Assembly: GCF_900108945.1 (NCBI RefSeq)
Contig: NZ_FNYE01000004.1
Coordinates: 1 to 64,000, forward strand
From: Paraburkholderia diazotrophica
GTDB lineage: Bacteria; Pseudomonadota; Gammaproteobacteria; Burkholderiales; Burkholderiaceae
Length of the DNA: 64,000 nt
Reading direction: 5' to 3'
In this document: positions 38,739 through 47,967 of the stretch, in pieces
Layout of the letters: every line of letters starts with the position of its first letter
Numbering within the stretch: position 1 is the stretch's first letter
The notes under the pieces: generated by a model
Databases searched by the model: none
Told to the model about the DNA's origin: nothing
Seen by the model: only the letters and a program-made list of their open reading frames with translations
Position numbers and translations under genes: made by a program

Positions 38739-39518
38739 TCAGCGCGCGGCGGTCGCCGCGACGGCTGCACTGCAGATTGCCAGGAAATCCTTGTCTTTCA
38801 GCGATGCGCCGCCGATCAGACCGCCGTCGATATCCGGCTGGCTGAACAGCTCTTCCGCGTTCTCCGGCTTCACGCTGCCGCCGTACAGCAGCGACACGTT
38901 CCCCACATCACCGCCCTTCGCTGCGAGACGCGCACGCAGGAATGCATGAACGTCCTGCGCCTGCTGCGCCGTCGCGCTCTTGCCGGTGCCGATGGCCCAC
39001 ACGGGCTCATAGGCAACGACGATGCGAGCCGAATCTTCCACCGACAGCTTCGCGAGCACCGCATCGAGTTGCGCGCCCACGATCTGCTCCGTCTTGCCCG
39101 ACTCGCGCTCTTCGAGCGTTTCGCCGACGCAAACGATCGGCGTCAAGCCTGCTTCAAGCGCGCGCTGCACTTTCACCGCGACGGTCTCGGCGCTTTCGCG
39201 GTGATACGCACGACGCTCGGAGTGCCCAACGATCGCAAACGATGCACCAAATTCAGCGGCCATTTCGGCAGCGACTTCACCGGTGTAGGCGCCCTGCGTG
39301 TGCGCGGACACATCCTGCACGCCCCACGCGACGCGGCCGCCTTCCAGCAGCGACTGCGCTTGCGCCAGATAAGGACACGGCACGCATACGCCGACTCGCA
39401 CATCATCCGGAAGATCGTTCGCGCCATGCGATACGGCTTGCAGCAGCACGCGGTTATCGGCAAGCCGACCGTGCATCTTCCAGTTACCGACTACCAGTTT
39501 TGCTCGTTGTTTCGCCAT
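38739..39518 (-). CDS. tpiA: triosephosphate isomerase
   Basis: A 259-residue TIM-barrel enzyme interconverting dihydroxyacetone phosphate and glyceraldehyde 3-phosphate. Catalytic Lys in VGNWKMHG, His in [11 protein letters not shown], Glu in [11 protein letters not shown] and the phosphate loop [10 protein letters not shown] are present. Length is normal. It heads a unit with secG and the tRNA. Confidence 0.97.
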   Translation of the reverse strand: MAKQRAKLVVGNWKMHGRLADNRVLLQAVSHGANDLPDDVRVGVCVPCPYLAQAQSLLEGGRVAWGVQDVSAHTQGAYTGEVAAEMAAEFGASFAIVGHSERRAYHRESAETVAVKVQRALEAGLTPIVCVGETLEERESGKTEQIVGAQLDAVLAKLSVEDSARIVVAYEPVWAIGTGKSATAQQAQDVHAFLRARLAAKGGDVGNVSLLYGGSVKPENAEELFSQPDIDGGLIGGASLKDKDFLAICSAAVAATAAR

Positions 39519-39635
39519 CGTCTCGCTCGTTTTATCGTGGTGCGGGTCCTGGACGCTTCCGCTTCGTCAGCGTCCCCAGCTCTCTGGTGCCCGCGGTCCG
39601 CCTGCAAAATTCATGCAGAACGCGCAAAACACACG

Positions 39636-39665
39636 ATTTTACTGTGTGCTGACAGACCGGGTCAA
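39636..39665 (-). promoter_or_regulatory. promoter for tpiA-secG-tRNA-Leu
   Basis: On the minus strand TTGACC (39665-39660) and TAAAAT (39641-39636) are 18 bases apart. Transcription would begin near 39629, leaving a 110-base leader before tpiA. Confidence 0.6.
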
Positions 39666-39685
39666 ACTCAATCCAATGGGCGCTG

Positions 39686-40702
39686 TCAAGCACCCGCACC
39701 CCAATTCAGCACGATCTTGCCGACGTGCTGGCTGCTTTCCATCAGCGCATGCGCCTGCGCCGCCTGCGCGGCCGGGAACACCTTGTAGATCACCGGCTTG
39801 ATCGTGCCGTCTTCGAGATGCGGCCACACGCGCTCCTTCAGTTGCGCCGCGATCTTCGCCTTGAATTCGACGGGACGCGGGCGCAGTGTCGAGCCCGTCA
39901 CCGTCAGACGACGGCGCAGAATGTCGTTCAGATTCATTTCTGCCTTCGCGCCGCCGAGCAGCGCGATGATCACGAGACGACCGCCGTCGGCGAGCGCCTT
40001 CAGTTCGCGCGGCACGTAGCTGCCCCCCACCATGTCGAGGATCACGTCGACGCCGCGGTCATTCGTGAGCGACTTGATCACTTCGACGAAATCTTCCGTC
40101 TTGTAGTTGATCGCACGTTCCGCGCCAAGCGACTCGCACGCGCGGCACTTTTCGTCCGTGCCGGCCGTCGCGAACACACGAAAGCCGAGCGCATGCGCGA
40201 TCTGGATCGCCGTCACGCCGATGCCGCTCGATCCGCCTTGCACGAGGAACGTTTCGTTCTCGCCACCCTCGCCTTTGCCGAGCATCGCACGGTCAAAAAC
40301 ATTGCTCCAGACGGTGAAGAAAGTCTCGGGCAAAGCCGCCGCTTCGACATCGGAGAAATCCTTCGGCACGGGCAGGCACTGCAGCAGCGGCACGCTCGCG
40401 TATTCCGCATAGCCGCCGCCCGCCATCAGCGCGCACACACGATCGCCGATCTTGAGACCGAACGGATTGCGCTTCTCGTCGATATTTCCGCCGACGATTT
40501 CGCCCGCCACTTCCAGCCCCGGCAGATCCGACGCGCCAGGCGGCGGCGCATAGCCGCCCTTGCGCTGGAACACGTCCGGACGATTGACGCCCGACGCGGA
40601 CACTTTGATCAGCACTTCACCCGCTTTCGGCTCAGGCATCGGCCGCTCGGCAAGGTTCAAGACTTCCGGCGCACCGAATTCGGTGATTTCGATTGCGTTC
40701 AT
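39686..40702 (-). CDS. NAD(P)H-quinone oxidoreductase (zinc-independent MDR family)
   Basis: A 338-residue medium-chain reductase of the quinone oxidoreductase group (PIG3/QorB-like). GVNRPDVFQRKGGYAPPPGASDLPGLEVAGE is the typical N-terminal block, VQGGSSGIGVTAIQ the nucleotide-binding motif, and no zinc-ligand cysteines are seen at the usual positions. GGGAGAGAC precedes the ATG at 40702. It lies downstream of the pnp terminator and upstream of tpiA, probably as a separate transcript. The exact quinone or enone substrate cannot be told. Confidence 0.9.
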   Translation of the reverse strand: MNAIEITEFGAPEVLNLAERPMPEPKAGEVLIKVSASGVNRPDVFQRKGGYAPPPGASDLPGLEVAGEIVGGNIDEKRNPFGLKIGDRVCALMAGGGYAEYASVPLLQCLPVPKDFSDVEAAALPETFFTVWSNVFDRAMLGKGEGGENETFLVQGGSSGIGVTAIQIAHALGFRVFATAGTDEKCRACESLGAERAINYKTEDFVEVIKSLTNDRGVDVILDMVGGSYVPRELKALADGGRLVIIALLGGAKAEMNLNDILRRRLTVTGSTLRPRPVEFKAKIAAQLKERVWPHLEDGTIKPVIYKVFPAAQAAQAHALMESSQHVGKIVLNWGAGA

Positions 40703-40779
40703 CGTCGTCTCTCCCAAGGTCTGGATAGCGCTGCAAACCGGCCAGGAAAACCGCTTCGCACTGCAATCCACCCTACATG

Positions 40780-40814
40780 AAAAACGGCCGGCGCGCTCTT
40801 GCGCCACCGGCCGT
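40780..40814 (-). terminator. terminator after pnp
   Basis: ACGGCCGG (40784-40791) pairs with CCGGCCGT (40807-40814), with inner GC pairs and a five-base T-run on the minus strand. It lies just after the pnp stop. Confidence 0.85.
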
Positions 40815-40830
40815 CCTGCTATTCACTGCG

Positions 40831-42969
40831 TTACTGCTGCGGCGTCGGTTCCGTCTGCGCCGCTTCGTTCAGAAGCGCCTTCGCCGACAGACGCACACGA
40901 CCCTTTTCGTCCGTCTGGATGACCTTGACCTTCACTTGCTGGCCTTCCTTCAGGTAGTCGTTGATGTCCTTGATGCGCTCGTTGGCGATTTCGGAAATGT
41001 GCAGCAGACCGTCCTTGCCCGGCAGCAGGTTCACGATCGCGCCGAAGTCCAGCAGCTTGAGCACCGTGCCTTCGTAGATCTGGCCCACTTCGACTTCAGC
41101 CGTGATGTTCTCGATGCGCTTCTTCGCTTCGGCCATGCCTTCGCTGCTCGTGCTCGCGATCGTGACGACGCCGTCGTCCGAAATGTCGATCGTCGTGCCC
41201 GTTTCTTCCGTCAGCGCGCGGATCACCGAACCGCCCTTGCCGATCACGTCGCGGATCTTTTCCGGATTGATCTTGATGGTGATCATGCGCGGCGCGAATT
41301 CGGACAGTTGCGTGTTCGCACCCGAAACGGCTGCCGTCATCTTGCCGAGGATATGCATGCGGCCTTCCTTCGCTTGCGCGAGCGCGACCTGCATGATTTC
41401 CTTCGTGATGCCCTGGATCTTGATGTCCATCTGCAGTGCCGTCACGCCGTCAGCCGTGCCCGCCACCTTGAAGTCCATGTCGCCCAGGTGATCTTCGTCG
41501 CCGAGGATGTCCGTCAGCACGGCAAACTTGTTGCCTTCGAGGATCAGGCCCATCGCGATGCCCGCGACGTGCGCCTTCATCGGCACGCCGGCGTCCATCA
41601 GCGCGAGGCAGCCGCCGCACACCGATGCCATCGACGACGAACCGTTCGACTCGGTGATTTCCGACACGACGCGGATCGAGTAGCCGAACTCGTCCGCTGT
41701 CGGCAGGCACGCGACCAGCGCACGCTTCGCGAGACGGCCGTGGCCGATTTCACGACGCTTCGGCGAGCCGACGCGGCCCGTTTCGCCCGTCGCGAACGGC
41801 GGCATGTTGTAGTGGAGCATGAAGCGATCGCGGTACTCGCCTTCGAGCGCGTCGATGATCTGCTCATCGCCCTTCGTGCCGAGCGTCGCGACGACGAGCG
41901 CCTGCGTCTCGCCACGCGTGAACAGCGCCGAACCGTGCGTGCGCGGCAGCACACCCGTGCGGATTTCGATCGGGCGAACGGTGCGGGTGTCGCGGCCGTC
42001 GATACGCGGCTCGCCGTTCAGGATCTGCGAACGGACGATCTTTGCTTCGATGTCGAACAGCACGTTGCCGACGGCTGCCTTGTCGGCTGCCACCGTGCCC
42101 GCCGTTGCCGCTTCTTCTTCGAGCTTGACCTGCGTCGCTGCGTAGATTTCCTTCAGGCGGGTCGAACGAGCCTGCTTGTCGCGCGTCTGGTAAGCCGCGG
42201 CCAGATCGGCGTAAGCGATTTCGTTGACGCGCGAGATCAGCACTTCGTTCTTCGGCGCCGGCTGCCAGTCCCACTCGGGCTTGCCGCCTTCACGGACGAG
42301 TTCGTGGATCGCGTCGATGGCCGTTTGCATCTGCTCGTGGCCGAACACGACAGCGCCCAGCATCACGTCTTCCGGCAGTTGATCCGCTTCGGATTCGACC
42401 ATCAGCACCGCACGCTCCGTACCCGCGACGACGAGGTCGAGGCGCGATTCCTTGCTTTGCGTGCGAGTCGGGTTCAGCACGTACTCGTTGTTGACGTACG
42501 CGACGCGCGCAGCGCCGACGGGACCGTTGAACGGCAGGCCCGACACCGCGAGCGCAGCCGACGCGCCGATCAGCGCGGGGATGTCGGCGGGGACTTCCGG
42601 GTTGATCGACATCACGTGCACGACGACCTGCACTTCGTTGTAGAAGCCTTCCGGGAACAGCGGGCGCAGCGGCCGGTCGATCAGGCGCGAAATCAGCGTT
42701 TCGCCTTCTGACGGACGGCCTTCGCGGCGGAAGAAGCCGCCCGGAATCTTGCCTGCCGAATAGGTCTTTTCGATGTAGTCGACGGTCAGCGGGAAGAAGT
42801 CCTGACCCGGCTTCGCAGTCTTCGCGCCGACGACGGTCGCCAGCACGACGGTGTCTTCGATGTCGACGAGCACGGCACCGCCAGCCTGGCGGGCGATCTC
42901 ACCCGTTTCCATGCGAACGGTGTGCTGGCCCCACTTGAACTCTTTGACGACCTTGTTAAACATAGACAT
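40831..42969 (-). CDS. pnp: polyribonucleotide nucleotidyltransferase (PNPase)
   Basis: A 712-residue 3'-to-5' phosphorolytic exoribonuclease and degradosome component. Two RNase PH-like domains (residues 1-220 and 310-550) are joined by a helical linker. [10 protein letters not shown] and [23 protein letters not shown] contain RNA and phosphate-binding residues. Then come the KH domain ([15 protein letters not shown]) and S1 domain ([33 protein letters not shown]). AAGGAGG precedes the ATG. It is downstream of rpsO and preceded by a long hairpin. Confidence 0.98.
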   Translation of the reverse strand: MSMFNKVVKEFKWGQHTVRMETGEIARQAGGAVLVDIEDTVVLATVVGAKTAKPGQDFFPLTVDYIEKTYSAGKIPGGFFRREGRPSEGETLISRLIDRPLRPLFPEGFYNEVQVVVHVMSINPEVPADIPALIGASAALAVSGLPFNGPVGAARVAYVNNEYVLNPTRTQSKESRLDLVVAGTERAVLMVESEADQLPEDVMLGAVVFGHEQMQTAIDAIHELVREGGKPEWDWQPAPKNEVLISRVNEIAYADLAAAYQTRDKQARSTRLKEIYAATQVKLEEEAATAGTVAADKAAVGNVLFDIEAKIVRSQILNGEPRIDGRDTRTVRPIEIRTGVLPRTHGSALFTRGETQALVVATLGTKGDEQIIDALEGEYRDRFMLHYNMPPFATGETGRVGSPKRREIGHGRLAKRALVACLPTADEFGYSIRVVSEITESNGSSSMASVCGGCLALMDAGVPMKAHVAGIAMGLILEGNKFAVLTDILGDEDHLGDMDFKVAGTADGVTALQMDIKIQGITKEIMQVALAQAKEGRMHILGKMTAAVSGANTQLSEFAPRMITIKINPEKIRDVIGKGGSVIRALTEETGTTIDISDDGVVTIASTSSEGMAEAKKRIENITAEVEVGQIYEGTVLKLLDFGAIVNLLPGKDGLLHISEIANERIKDINDYLKEGQQVKVKVIQTDEKGRVRLSAKALLNEAAQTEPTPQQ

Positions 42970-43038
42970 TTGTCCTCCTTGATCTTTTGGTCATGCCGCG
43001 CAGTACAGCGCGCGGCACCGTCAGGACCGAAGCCTTTC

Positions 43039-43125
43039 GGGTAGAGGAGTGTTATGCCATTCCAGAGAATCGCGTGGATGCCTCCACTTGCACGCGAACC
43101 GCTGGAATGACACAGCGCCCTACCC
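43039..43125 (-). promoter_or_regulatory. pnp leader hairpin, likely RNase III/PNPase autoregulation site
   Basis: Nested complementary blocks 43039-43044/43120-43125, 43058-43065/43102-43109 and 43070-43076/43091-43097 build a long imperfect hairpin in the pnp 5' leader, starting about 70 bases from its ATG. In E. coli a similar leader hairpin is cut by RNase III, and PNPase then represses its own mRNA. That the same control works here is inferred from position and shape. Confidence 0.7.
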
Positions 43126-43217
43126 TCAAGCCCGGTTTTGTTTCGTTTTGCCCGCGACGCAACCGGCGCGCCAGACGGGCGATTCGACGGCAAACCTCAC
43201 ACGAAGCGTACCGTCGA

Positions 43218-43256
43218 AAAACAAAATGCCTGCATCAGCGGAACTGACACAGGCAT
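43218..43256 (-). terminator. partial terminator after rpsO
   Basis: ATGCCTG (43226-43232) pairs with CAGGCAT (43250-43256), extended by imperfect pairing inside; TTTTGTTTTT follows on the minus strand. It lies in the rpsO-pnp interval and could attenuate read-through into pnp. Confidence 0.6.
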
Positions 43257-43285
43257 CTTGCTGACAGAAAGTCCGATGCGTCCGA

Positions 43286-43555
43286 TTACTTACGCAGACC
43301 CAGCTTCTCGATCAGAGCGCGGTAACGATCCGCGTCCTTGCCCTTCAGGTAGTCGAGCAGCTTGCGACGACGGCTCACCATGCGCAGCAGACCGCGGCGG
43401 CTGTGGTGATCCTTCGTGTGGGCCTTGAAGTGAACCGTCAGTTCGTTGATGCGCGTCGTGAGCAGCGCGACCTGCACTTCGGGGGAGCCGGTGTCGTTTG
43501 TGCCACGTGCGAATTGCGCGACGACGTCGGATTTCTTGATTTCAGCTACGGACAT
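43286..43555 (-). CDS. rpsO: 30S ribosomal protein S15
   Basis: An 89-residue helical protein that binds 16S rRNA early in 30S assembly. [24 protein letters not shown] and [22 protein letters not shown] contain the rRNA-binding residues. It precedes pnp, the order found across proteobacteria. Confidence 0.98.
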   Translation of the reverse strand: MSVAEIKKSDVVAQFARGTNDTGSPEVQVALLTTRINELTVHFKAHTKDHHSRRGLLRMVSRRRKLLDYLKGKDADRYRALIEKLGLRK

Positions 43556-43631
43556 GTTGATTTCCTTTGAATCAAACAGGCGGTCACGGAAGAAAGGCCG
43601 TGCCGTGGGGTTACAACAAAACGAGTCGCGT

Positions 43632-43660
43632 ATTGTAGCACAGCCGGACCATCCGGCGAA
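43632..43660 (-). promoter_or_regulatory. rpsO promoter
   Basis: TACAAT (43637-43632) with TTCGCC (43660-43655) 17 bases upstream on the minus strand. The -10 is strong, the -35 weak; initiation would be near 43625, 70 bases before rpsO. Confidence 0.5.
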
Positions 43661-43745
43661 CCCCGCCGTTTCGGACCGTGCTTCGGGCGAGGGCCGAGCG
43701 CCGTTTCGCGGTCAGTTTTGAGGCGCTTCTGGGCTCATTCACGGC

Positions 43746-45056
43746 TCACGGCCGCTTCATCCGGCACGTCGTGGCCGGCGCGGTGCGCTCGGGCGGCAAT
43801 GCCAGCACCGTCCGGAAGCCGTAATGCGAACCCTCGTTGTCGAACTGGACGCCCGGCGTGCCTGCCTTGTCCATCTCCATCACGTAAAGGGGCTGGATCA
43901 GTTGATGATCGCCGGCGCGCATCCATGAGGGGTGGAAGCCATTGTCGTATTTCATGCCTTCCAACGCCTTCGCAACCTTGTCGGGCTGCGCGCTGCCCGC
44001 CCGGTTCATCGCTGCCGCCAACATTTCGATCATCAGCGGCATGCGCAGCACCGGGTAGTCGTCCTGTGCAGCAGGGAAACGCTGGCGGAACGACGCATAC
44101 CATGCGTCCGACGCCGCGCCGCCCGCGTTCGGGTGCCAGTCGGCGACGGCGACCACGCGCTTGACGCCCGCATCGCCGAGCGCGGCCGGCGCGCCGAGGC
44201 TGTTGCCGTAGAACGTGTAGAACTTCGTAGCGACGCCCTGCTCGCGCGCCGCCTTGACGAGCAGCGTCAGATCATTGCCCCAGTTGCCCGTGATCACGGC
44301 ATCGGCGCCGCTCCCGCGAATCTTCGCGATGTACGGCGCGAAATCCTTCACGCGGCCGATCGGATGAAACTCGTCGCCGACCACGGCGACATCCGGCCGC
44401 TTCGATGCAAGCGCCGCGCGCGCCAGCGTGCTCACGTCATGTCCGAAGCTGTAGTCCTGATTCAGCAGATAGACTTTCTTCACCGACTTGTCGCGCTGGA
44501 TCACATCGGCGAGCGCGTCCATCCGCATGCCTGCGTGAGCGTCGAAGCGGAAATGCCAGAAGCTGCAGTTCGCATTGGTGAGCGCCGGATCGTCGGCGGA
44601 ATAGTTGAGGAACAGTTCGCGATTGTCCGGCTCGCGCGTGTTCTGCTTGTCGATCGCGGCCAGCAGCGCCGCGGCCACGGCCGAGCTGTTGCCTTGCGCG
44701 ATGAAGCCGATATGCCTGTCGGCGGCCGCGCGCAGTTGCACGAGCGCCTCTTCCGCGCTGCCCTTGCTATCGAGCACGACGAGTTCGAGGGGATGCGCGC
44801 CGTCCGCGAGCTTCACGCCGCCACGCGCGTTGACCCTCTCGACACCGAAACGCAAATTGCGCTCGACGGCCGCGCCCGCGTTCGCGAACGGACCGGACAT
44901 GCCTTCGATCATCGCGATACGGATCGGCGCTCCCGACGGCGCATTCTGCGCATGCGCGCTCGCTGCCGGCCACGCTGCGATCGTCGCGATTGCTCCGATC
45001 GCACTAATTGACAGCGTCATCGCCGCCACTGCCGCCCTGGTCGATTTTGTTTTCAT
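43746..45056 (-). CDS. branched-chain amino acid ABC transporter substrate-binding protein (LivK-like)
   Basis: A 436-residue periplasmic protein of the Leu/Ile/Val-binding type I fold. Residues 1-36 are a signal peptide ending SAHA-QN. IRIAMIEGMSGPFANAGAAVERNLRFGVERVN is the first lobe, with GNSSAVAAALLAAIDK in its ligand region. The pocket residues of LivJ are not clearly kept, so the ligand may differ. No permease or ATPase gene is adjacent, so it must use a remote transporter. The start has no strong ribosome-binding site. Confidence 0.85.
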   Translation of the reverse strand: MKTKSTRAAVAAMTLSISAIGAIATIAAWPAASAHAQNAPSGAPIRIAMIEGMSGPFANAGAAVERNLRFGVERVNARGGVKLADGAHPLELVVLDSKGSAEEALVQLRAAADRHIGFIAQGNSSAVAAALLAAIDKQNTREPDNRELFLNYSADDPALTNANCSFWHFRFDAHAGMRMDALADVIQRDKSVKKVYLLNQDYSFGHDVSTLARAALASKRPDVAVVGDEFHPIGRVKDFAPYIAKIRGSGADAVITGNWGNDLTLLVKAAREQGVATKFYTFYGNSLGAPAALGDAGVKRVVAVADWHPNAGGAASDAWYASFRQRFPAAQDDYPVLRMPLMIEMLAAAMNRAGSAQPDKVAKALEGMKYDNGFHPSWMRAGDHQLIQPLYVMEMDKAGTPGVQFDNEGSHYGFRTVLALPPERTAPATTCRMKRP

Positions 45057-45283
45057 CAGCGCGTCTCATCTGTCGATCGAAGCGCGGATCATAGGATGCC
45101 GCGCCGCCCACGAGCAAGCGAATACGCGTCTTTCCAACTGCAACGCCCGAAAATCTTTTGGCCCGACGCGTGTCAAAATGTCTGGTCCGCAATGATCTTG
45201 CATGGGACGGGAGAAACCGCCTAAGCGCCGATTCCCGTCGACGGCACAATAACAACCAACCATCGAACGCCACCGGAGGTGTC

Positions 45284-45835
45284 ATGATCAACCGCCTTTC
45301 ATCCGTCGCGTCGACGATGCCAGGCTTGCGTACGGCGCGCGGCGCGCTGGCTATCCTCGTTTGCGCGGGCGTCGTCACGCTCGCCGGCTGCGCGCAGCCC
45401 TGGCAGAACTATCAGGAGGGCGCGGACGCGTCGACGATCGTCGCCCGCCTCGGGCCGCCGCGCGAAGTCTACGACCTGCCGAACGGCGGCAAGCGCCTGA
45501 TGTGGCCGACGCAGCCGATGGGCGAAACAACGACGGCCGCCGACGTCGACGCGTCCGGCAAGATCGTGAACGTGCGTCAGGTGCTGCAGCCGAACGAGTT
45601 CTATCGCGCGGAAATCGGCAAGTGGACACGCGACGACGTACTCGTCAACTTCGGACGCCCCGTTGAAACGAACTATTTCCCGTTGATGAAGCGCGAGGTA
45701 TGGACGTATCGCTATCAGGAGGACAACGTCTGGTACATGATGTACAGCTTCTATTTCGACGACCAGGGCATCCTGCGTCTGACGCAGAAGACGCCCGATC
45801 CGCTGCACGATCCGGATCGACGCAGCTTCTTCTGA
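45284..45835 (+). CDS. putative outer-membrane lipoprotein
   Basis: A 183-residue secreted protein with a lipobox VTLAGC at residues 31-36, so Cys36 would be lipidated. The mature part has the pattern YQEGADASTIVARLGPPREVYDLPNGGKRLMW, reminiscent of SmpA/BamE-like repeats that occur twice (again near RDDVLVNFGRPVETNYF). This is a resemblance only. CCGGAGGTG precedes the ATG at 45284; an upstream in-frame start at 45158 would bury the signal peptide. It is transcribed away from the LivK-like gene. Confidence 0.8.
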   Translation: MINRLSSVASTMPGLRTARGALAILVCAGVVTLAGCAQPWQNYQEGADASTIVARLGPPREVYDLPNGGKRLMWPTQPMGETTTAADVDASGKIVNVRQVLQPNEFYRAEIGKWTRDDVLVNFGRPVETNYFPLMKREVWTYRYQEDNVWYMMYSFYFDDQGILRLTQKTPDPLHDPDRRSFF

Positions 45836-45863
45836 AGCCGCCTTTCGCGGCCGGGCAATAACG

Positions 45864-45906
45864 AAAAAGCCGTCCATTGGGGCGTCCAATTGGTGGCGGC
45901 TTTTTT
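45864..45906 (+). terminator. terminator after lipoprotein gene
   Basis: AAAAAGCCG (45864-45872) and CGGCTTTTTT (45897-45906) form the base of a hairpin with further inner pairing, 28 bases past the stop. Its A-run/T-run symmetry allows use from either side. Confidence 0.85.
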
Positions 45907-45924
45907 CATGCAACGTAGCTGATA

Positions 45925-45962
45925 AAAAACCCCGCCGCAGCGGATCGCCACAGCGGGGTTTT
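45925..45962 (-). terminator. terminator after leuA
   Basis: AAAAACCCCGC (45925-45935) pairs with GCGGGGTTTT (45953-45962). It faces the leuA stop at 45992 and works in both directions. Together with the hairpin at 45864-45906 it isolates two convergent transcripts. Confidence 0.85.
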
Positions 45963-45991
45963 CGATGCAACCGAACGCAACGAACGCGGCG

Positions 45992-47542
45992 TCAGATTTC
46001 CGCGCGCTGCGGATTCAGCTTGTCCTGGCCCGCGTACAAACGGTTGAGCGCCGAGATATACGCCTTCGCCGATGCAGCGACGATATCCGGGTCCGTACCC
46101 ACGCCGTTCACGATCCGCCCCGCCTTCGACAGACGCACGGTCACTTCGCCTTGCGCCTGCGTGCCCGTCGTGATCGCGTTGACGGAATACAGCAGCAGTT
46201 CCGAACCGCTGCCCACTTCGGTTTCGATCGCGTTCAGCGTCGCGTCGACGGGACCGTTGCCGTTCGCCTCGCCGACCACTTCCTTGCCTGCGACCGAGAA
46301 CACAATGCGCGCATGCGGCCGCTCGCCCGTTTCCGAATGCTGCGACAGCGACACGAACTTGTAATGCTCCTTTTCCTGCGCTTCCGCCGACTCTTCCGCG
46401 ACGATCGCGATGATGTCCTCGTCGAAGATTTCGGCCTTGCGGTCCGCCAGTTCCTTGAAGCGCTGGAATGCGAGGTTCAGTTCGCTTTCGCTGTCGAGCG
46501 TGATGCCGAGTTCCTGCAGACGCTGCTTGAACGCGTTGCGCCCCGACAGCTTGCCTAGCACGATCTTGTTCGCCGTCCAGCCCACGTCTTCAGCGCGCAT
46601 GATTTCGTACGTGTCGCGCGCCTTCAGCACGCCGTCCTGATGGATACCCGACGCGTGTGCAAACGCGTTAGCACCGACCACGGCCTTGTTCGGCTGCACG
46701 ACGAAGCCCGTGATCTGCGACACGAGCTTCGACGCCGGCACGATCTGCGTCGTGTCGATGCCGAGGTCGAGGCCGAAGTAGTCCTTGCGGGTCTTCACGG
46801 CCATCACGATTTCTTCGAGCGACGTATTGCCCGCGCGCTCGCCGAGACCGTTGACCGTGCACTCCACCTGACGCGCGCCGCCGATCTGCACGCCCGCCAG
46901 CGAGTTCGCCACGGCCATGCCGAGGTCGTTGTGACAGTGCACCGAGAAAATCGCCTTATCCGAATTCGGAATGCGCTCGCGCAGCGTTTTCACGAGATTG
47001 CCGTACAGCTCAGGCACGCCGTAGCCGACGGTATCGGCGATGTTGATCGTCGTCGCGCCTTCCGCGATCACGGCTTCGAGCACGCGGCACAGGAAGTCCA
47101 TATCCGAGCGGCTGCCGTCTTCCGGCGAGAACTCGACGTCGTTCGTGAACTTGCGCGCAAAACGCACGGCCAGCTTCGCCTGCTCGAGCACCTGCTCGGG
47201 CGACATGCGCAGCTTCTTCTCCATGTGCAGCGCGGACGTCGCGATGAACGTGTGGATGCGGAAGTGATCGGCGGGCTTGAGCGCATCGGCGGCACGCTGG
47301 ATGTCCTTATCGTTCGCGCGCGCCAGCGAGCAGACCGTGCTGTCCTTGACCATGCCGGCGATCGTGTGGATGGCGTCGAAATCGCCGTTCGAGCTGGCGG
47401 CAAAGCCCGCCTCGATCACGTCGACTTTCATCCGCTCCAGTTGCTTCGCGATGCGGATTTTTTCTTCCTTCGTCATCGACGCACCGGGCGATTGCTCGCC
47501 GTCGCGCAACGTCGTGTCGAAAATGATGAGCTTGTCTGCCAT
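45992..47542 (-). CDS. leuA: 2-isopropylmalate synthase
   Basis: A 516-residue enzyme making 2-isopropylmalate from 2-oxoisovalerate and acetyl-CoA, the first step specific to leucine. [12 protein letters not shown] and [12 protein letters not shown] are the metal/catalytic motifs; [20 protein letters not shown] follows. The C-terminal LeuA dimer domain (residues 385-516) is the leucine-sensing part. GGAGA precedes the ATG. It is separated from pssA by a terminator and has its own promoter and leucine-rich leader peptide at 47659-47742. Confidence 0.97.
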   Translation of the reverse strand: MADKLIIFDTTLRDGEQSPGASMTKEEKIRIAKQLERMKVDVIEAGFAASSNGDFDAIHTIAGMVKDSTVCSLARANDKDIQRAADALKPADHFRIHTFIATSALHMEKKLRMSPEQVLEQAKLAVRFARKFTNDVEFSPEDGSRSDMDFLCRVLEAVIAEGATTINIADTVGYGVPELYGNLVKTLRERIPNSDKAIFSVHCHNDLGMAVANSLAGVQIGGARQVECTVNGLGERAGNTSLEEIVMAVKTRKDYFGLDLGIDTTQIVPASKLVSQITGFVVQPNKAVVGANAFAHASGIHQDGVLKARDTYEIMRAEDVGWTANKIVLGKLSGRNAFKQRLQELGITLDSESELNLAFQRFKELADRKAEIFDEDIIAIVAEESAEAQEKEHYKFVSLSQHSETGERPHARIVFSVAGKEVVGEANGNGPVDATLNAIETEVGSGSELLLYSVNAITTGTQAQGEVTVRLSKAGRIVNGVGTDPDIVAASAKAYISALNRLYAGQDKLNPQRAEI

Positions 47543-47597
47543 CTCAGGTCTCCAGGGGGATTCGGTTGGTTTGAATCAGGAAAACGGAATTCGAGTG

Positions 47598-47626
47598 TTT
47601 GCGCCACCACCGCAGGCGACGCTAAA
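47598..47626 (-). other. hairpin between leader peptide and leuA
   Basis: TTTGCGCCACC (47598-47608) pairs, with one bulge and one G-T pair, with 47615-47626 in the leader of leuA. No T-run follows, so it is not a plain terminator. It could be one of two alternative folds needed for control by the leader peptide. Confidence 0.4.
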
Positions 47627-47658
47627 CAACGAACGAGGCAAACGGAGGGCGAAAACGA

Positions 47659-47742
47659 TCAGCGCGGCAGGCGCGCTAGAGCTAGCGAGCTTAGTAGCTT
47701 GCCGGCTTGAAGAGACAGGAAGGGGAACTTGGAAAGTGCCAT
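47659..47742 (-). CDS. leucine-rich leader peptide upstream of leuA (leuL-like)
   Basis: A 27-residue frame starting MALSKFPFLSLQAG and ending in RLPR then TGA, 117 bases upstream of leuA. Eight residues are Leu. Four of the Leu codons are CTA, which is rare in this GC-rich genome, including a tandem CTA CTA; the others are two CTT and two CTG. This composition is that of an amino-acid-sensing leader peptide, like E. coli leuL with its CUA codons. No ribosome-binding site precedes it, and the promoter places transcription start at or one base before the ATG, so it appears leaderless. Alternative small hairpins overlap its 3' half (CGCTAG/CTAGCG and AGCGCG/CGCGCT). Confidence 0.7.
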   Translation of the reverse strand: MALSKFPFLSLQAGKLLSSLALARLPR

Positions 47743-47749
47743 GCCAGCG

Positions 47750-47778
47750 ACTATAGCGGCAATCCCGAAAACGCGCAA
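47750..47778 (-). promoter_or_regulatory. leuA promoter
   Basis: On the minus strand TTGCGC, 17 bases, TATAGT: a five-of-six -10 and a four-of-six -35 at ideal spacing. The ATG of the leucine-rich leader peptide begins 8 bases after the -10 box, so +1 falls on or next to its A. Bases 47779-47903 hold no gene. Confidence 0.7.
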
Positions 47779-47903
47779 TTGAGGCTAACCAGGGCGGTCA
47801 TAGGATTTGCCGGCGCCCGGCGATCGCGACAATCACGTTCACGTCGCGAAGGTGAATCGGGGATACAAACGGGCAAGACGAACTAGCTGCGCAAAGCGGC
47901 AAG

Positions 47904-47930
47904 AAAAAAACGGCAGCCCGCATGCTGCCG
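47904..47930 (-). terminator. terminator after pssA
   Basis: CGGCAGC (47911-47917) pairs with GCTGCCG (47924-47930) and is followed on the minus strand by seven T. It ends the ilv-psd-pssA region and separates leuA. Confidence 0.88.
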
Positions 47931-47967
47931 CTCCGTATCCGTTTCACTGCGCCGCGTTTGAGCGTCG

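Noticed and set aside
47598..47661. Classical terminator in the leuA leader
   Set aside because: Several hairpins exist but none is followed by a run of T on the transcribed strand.
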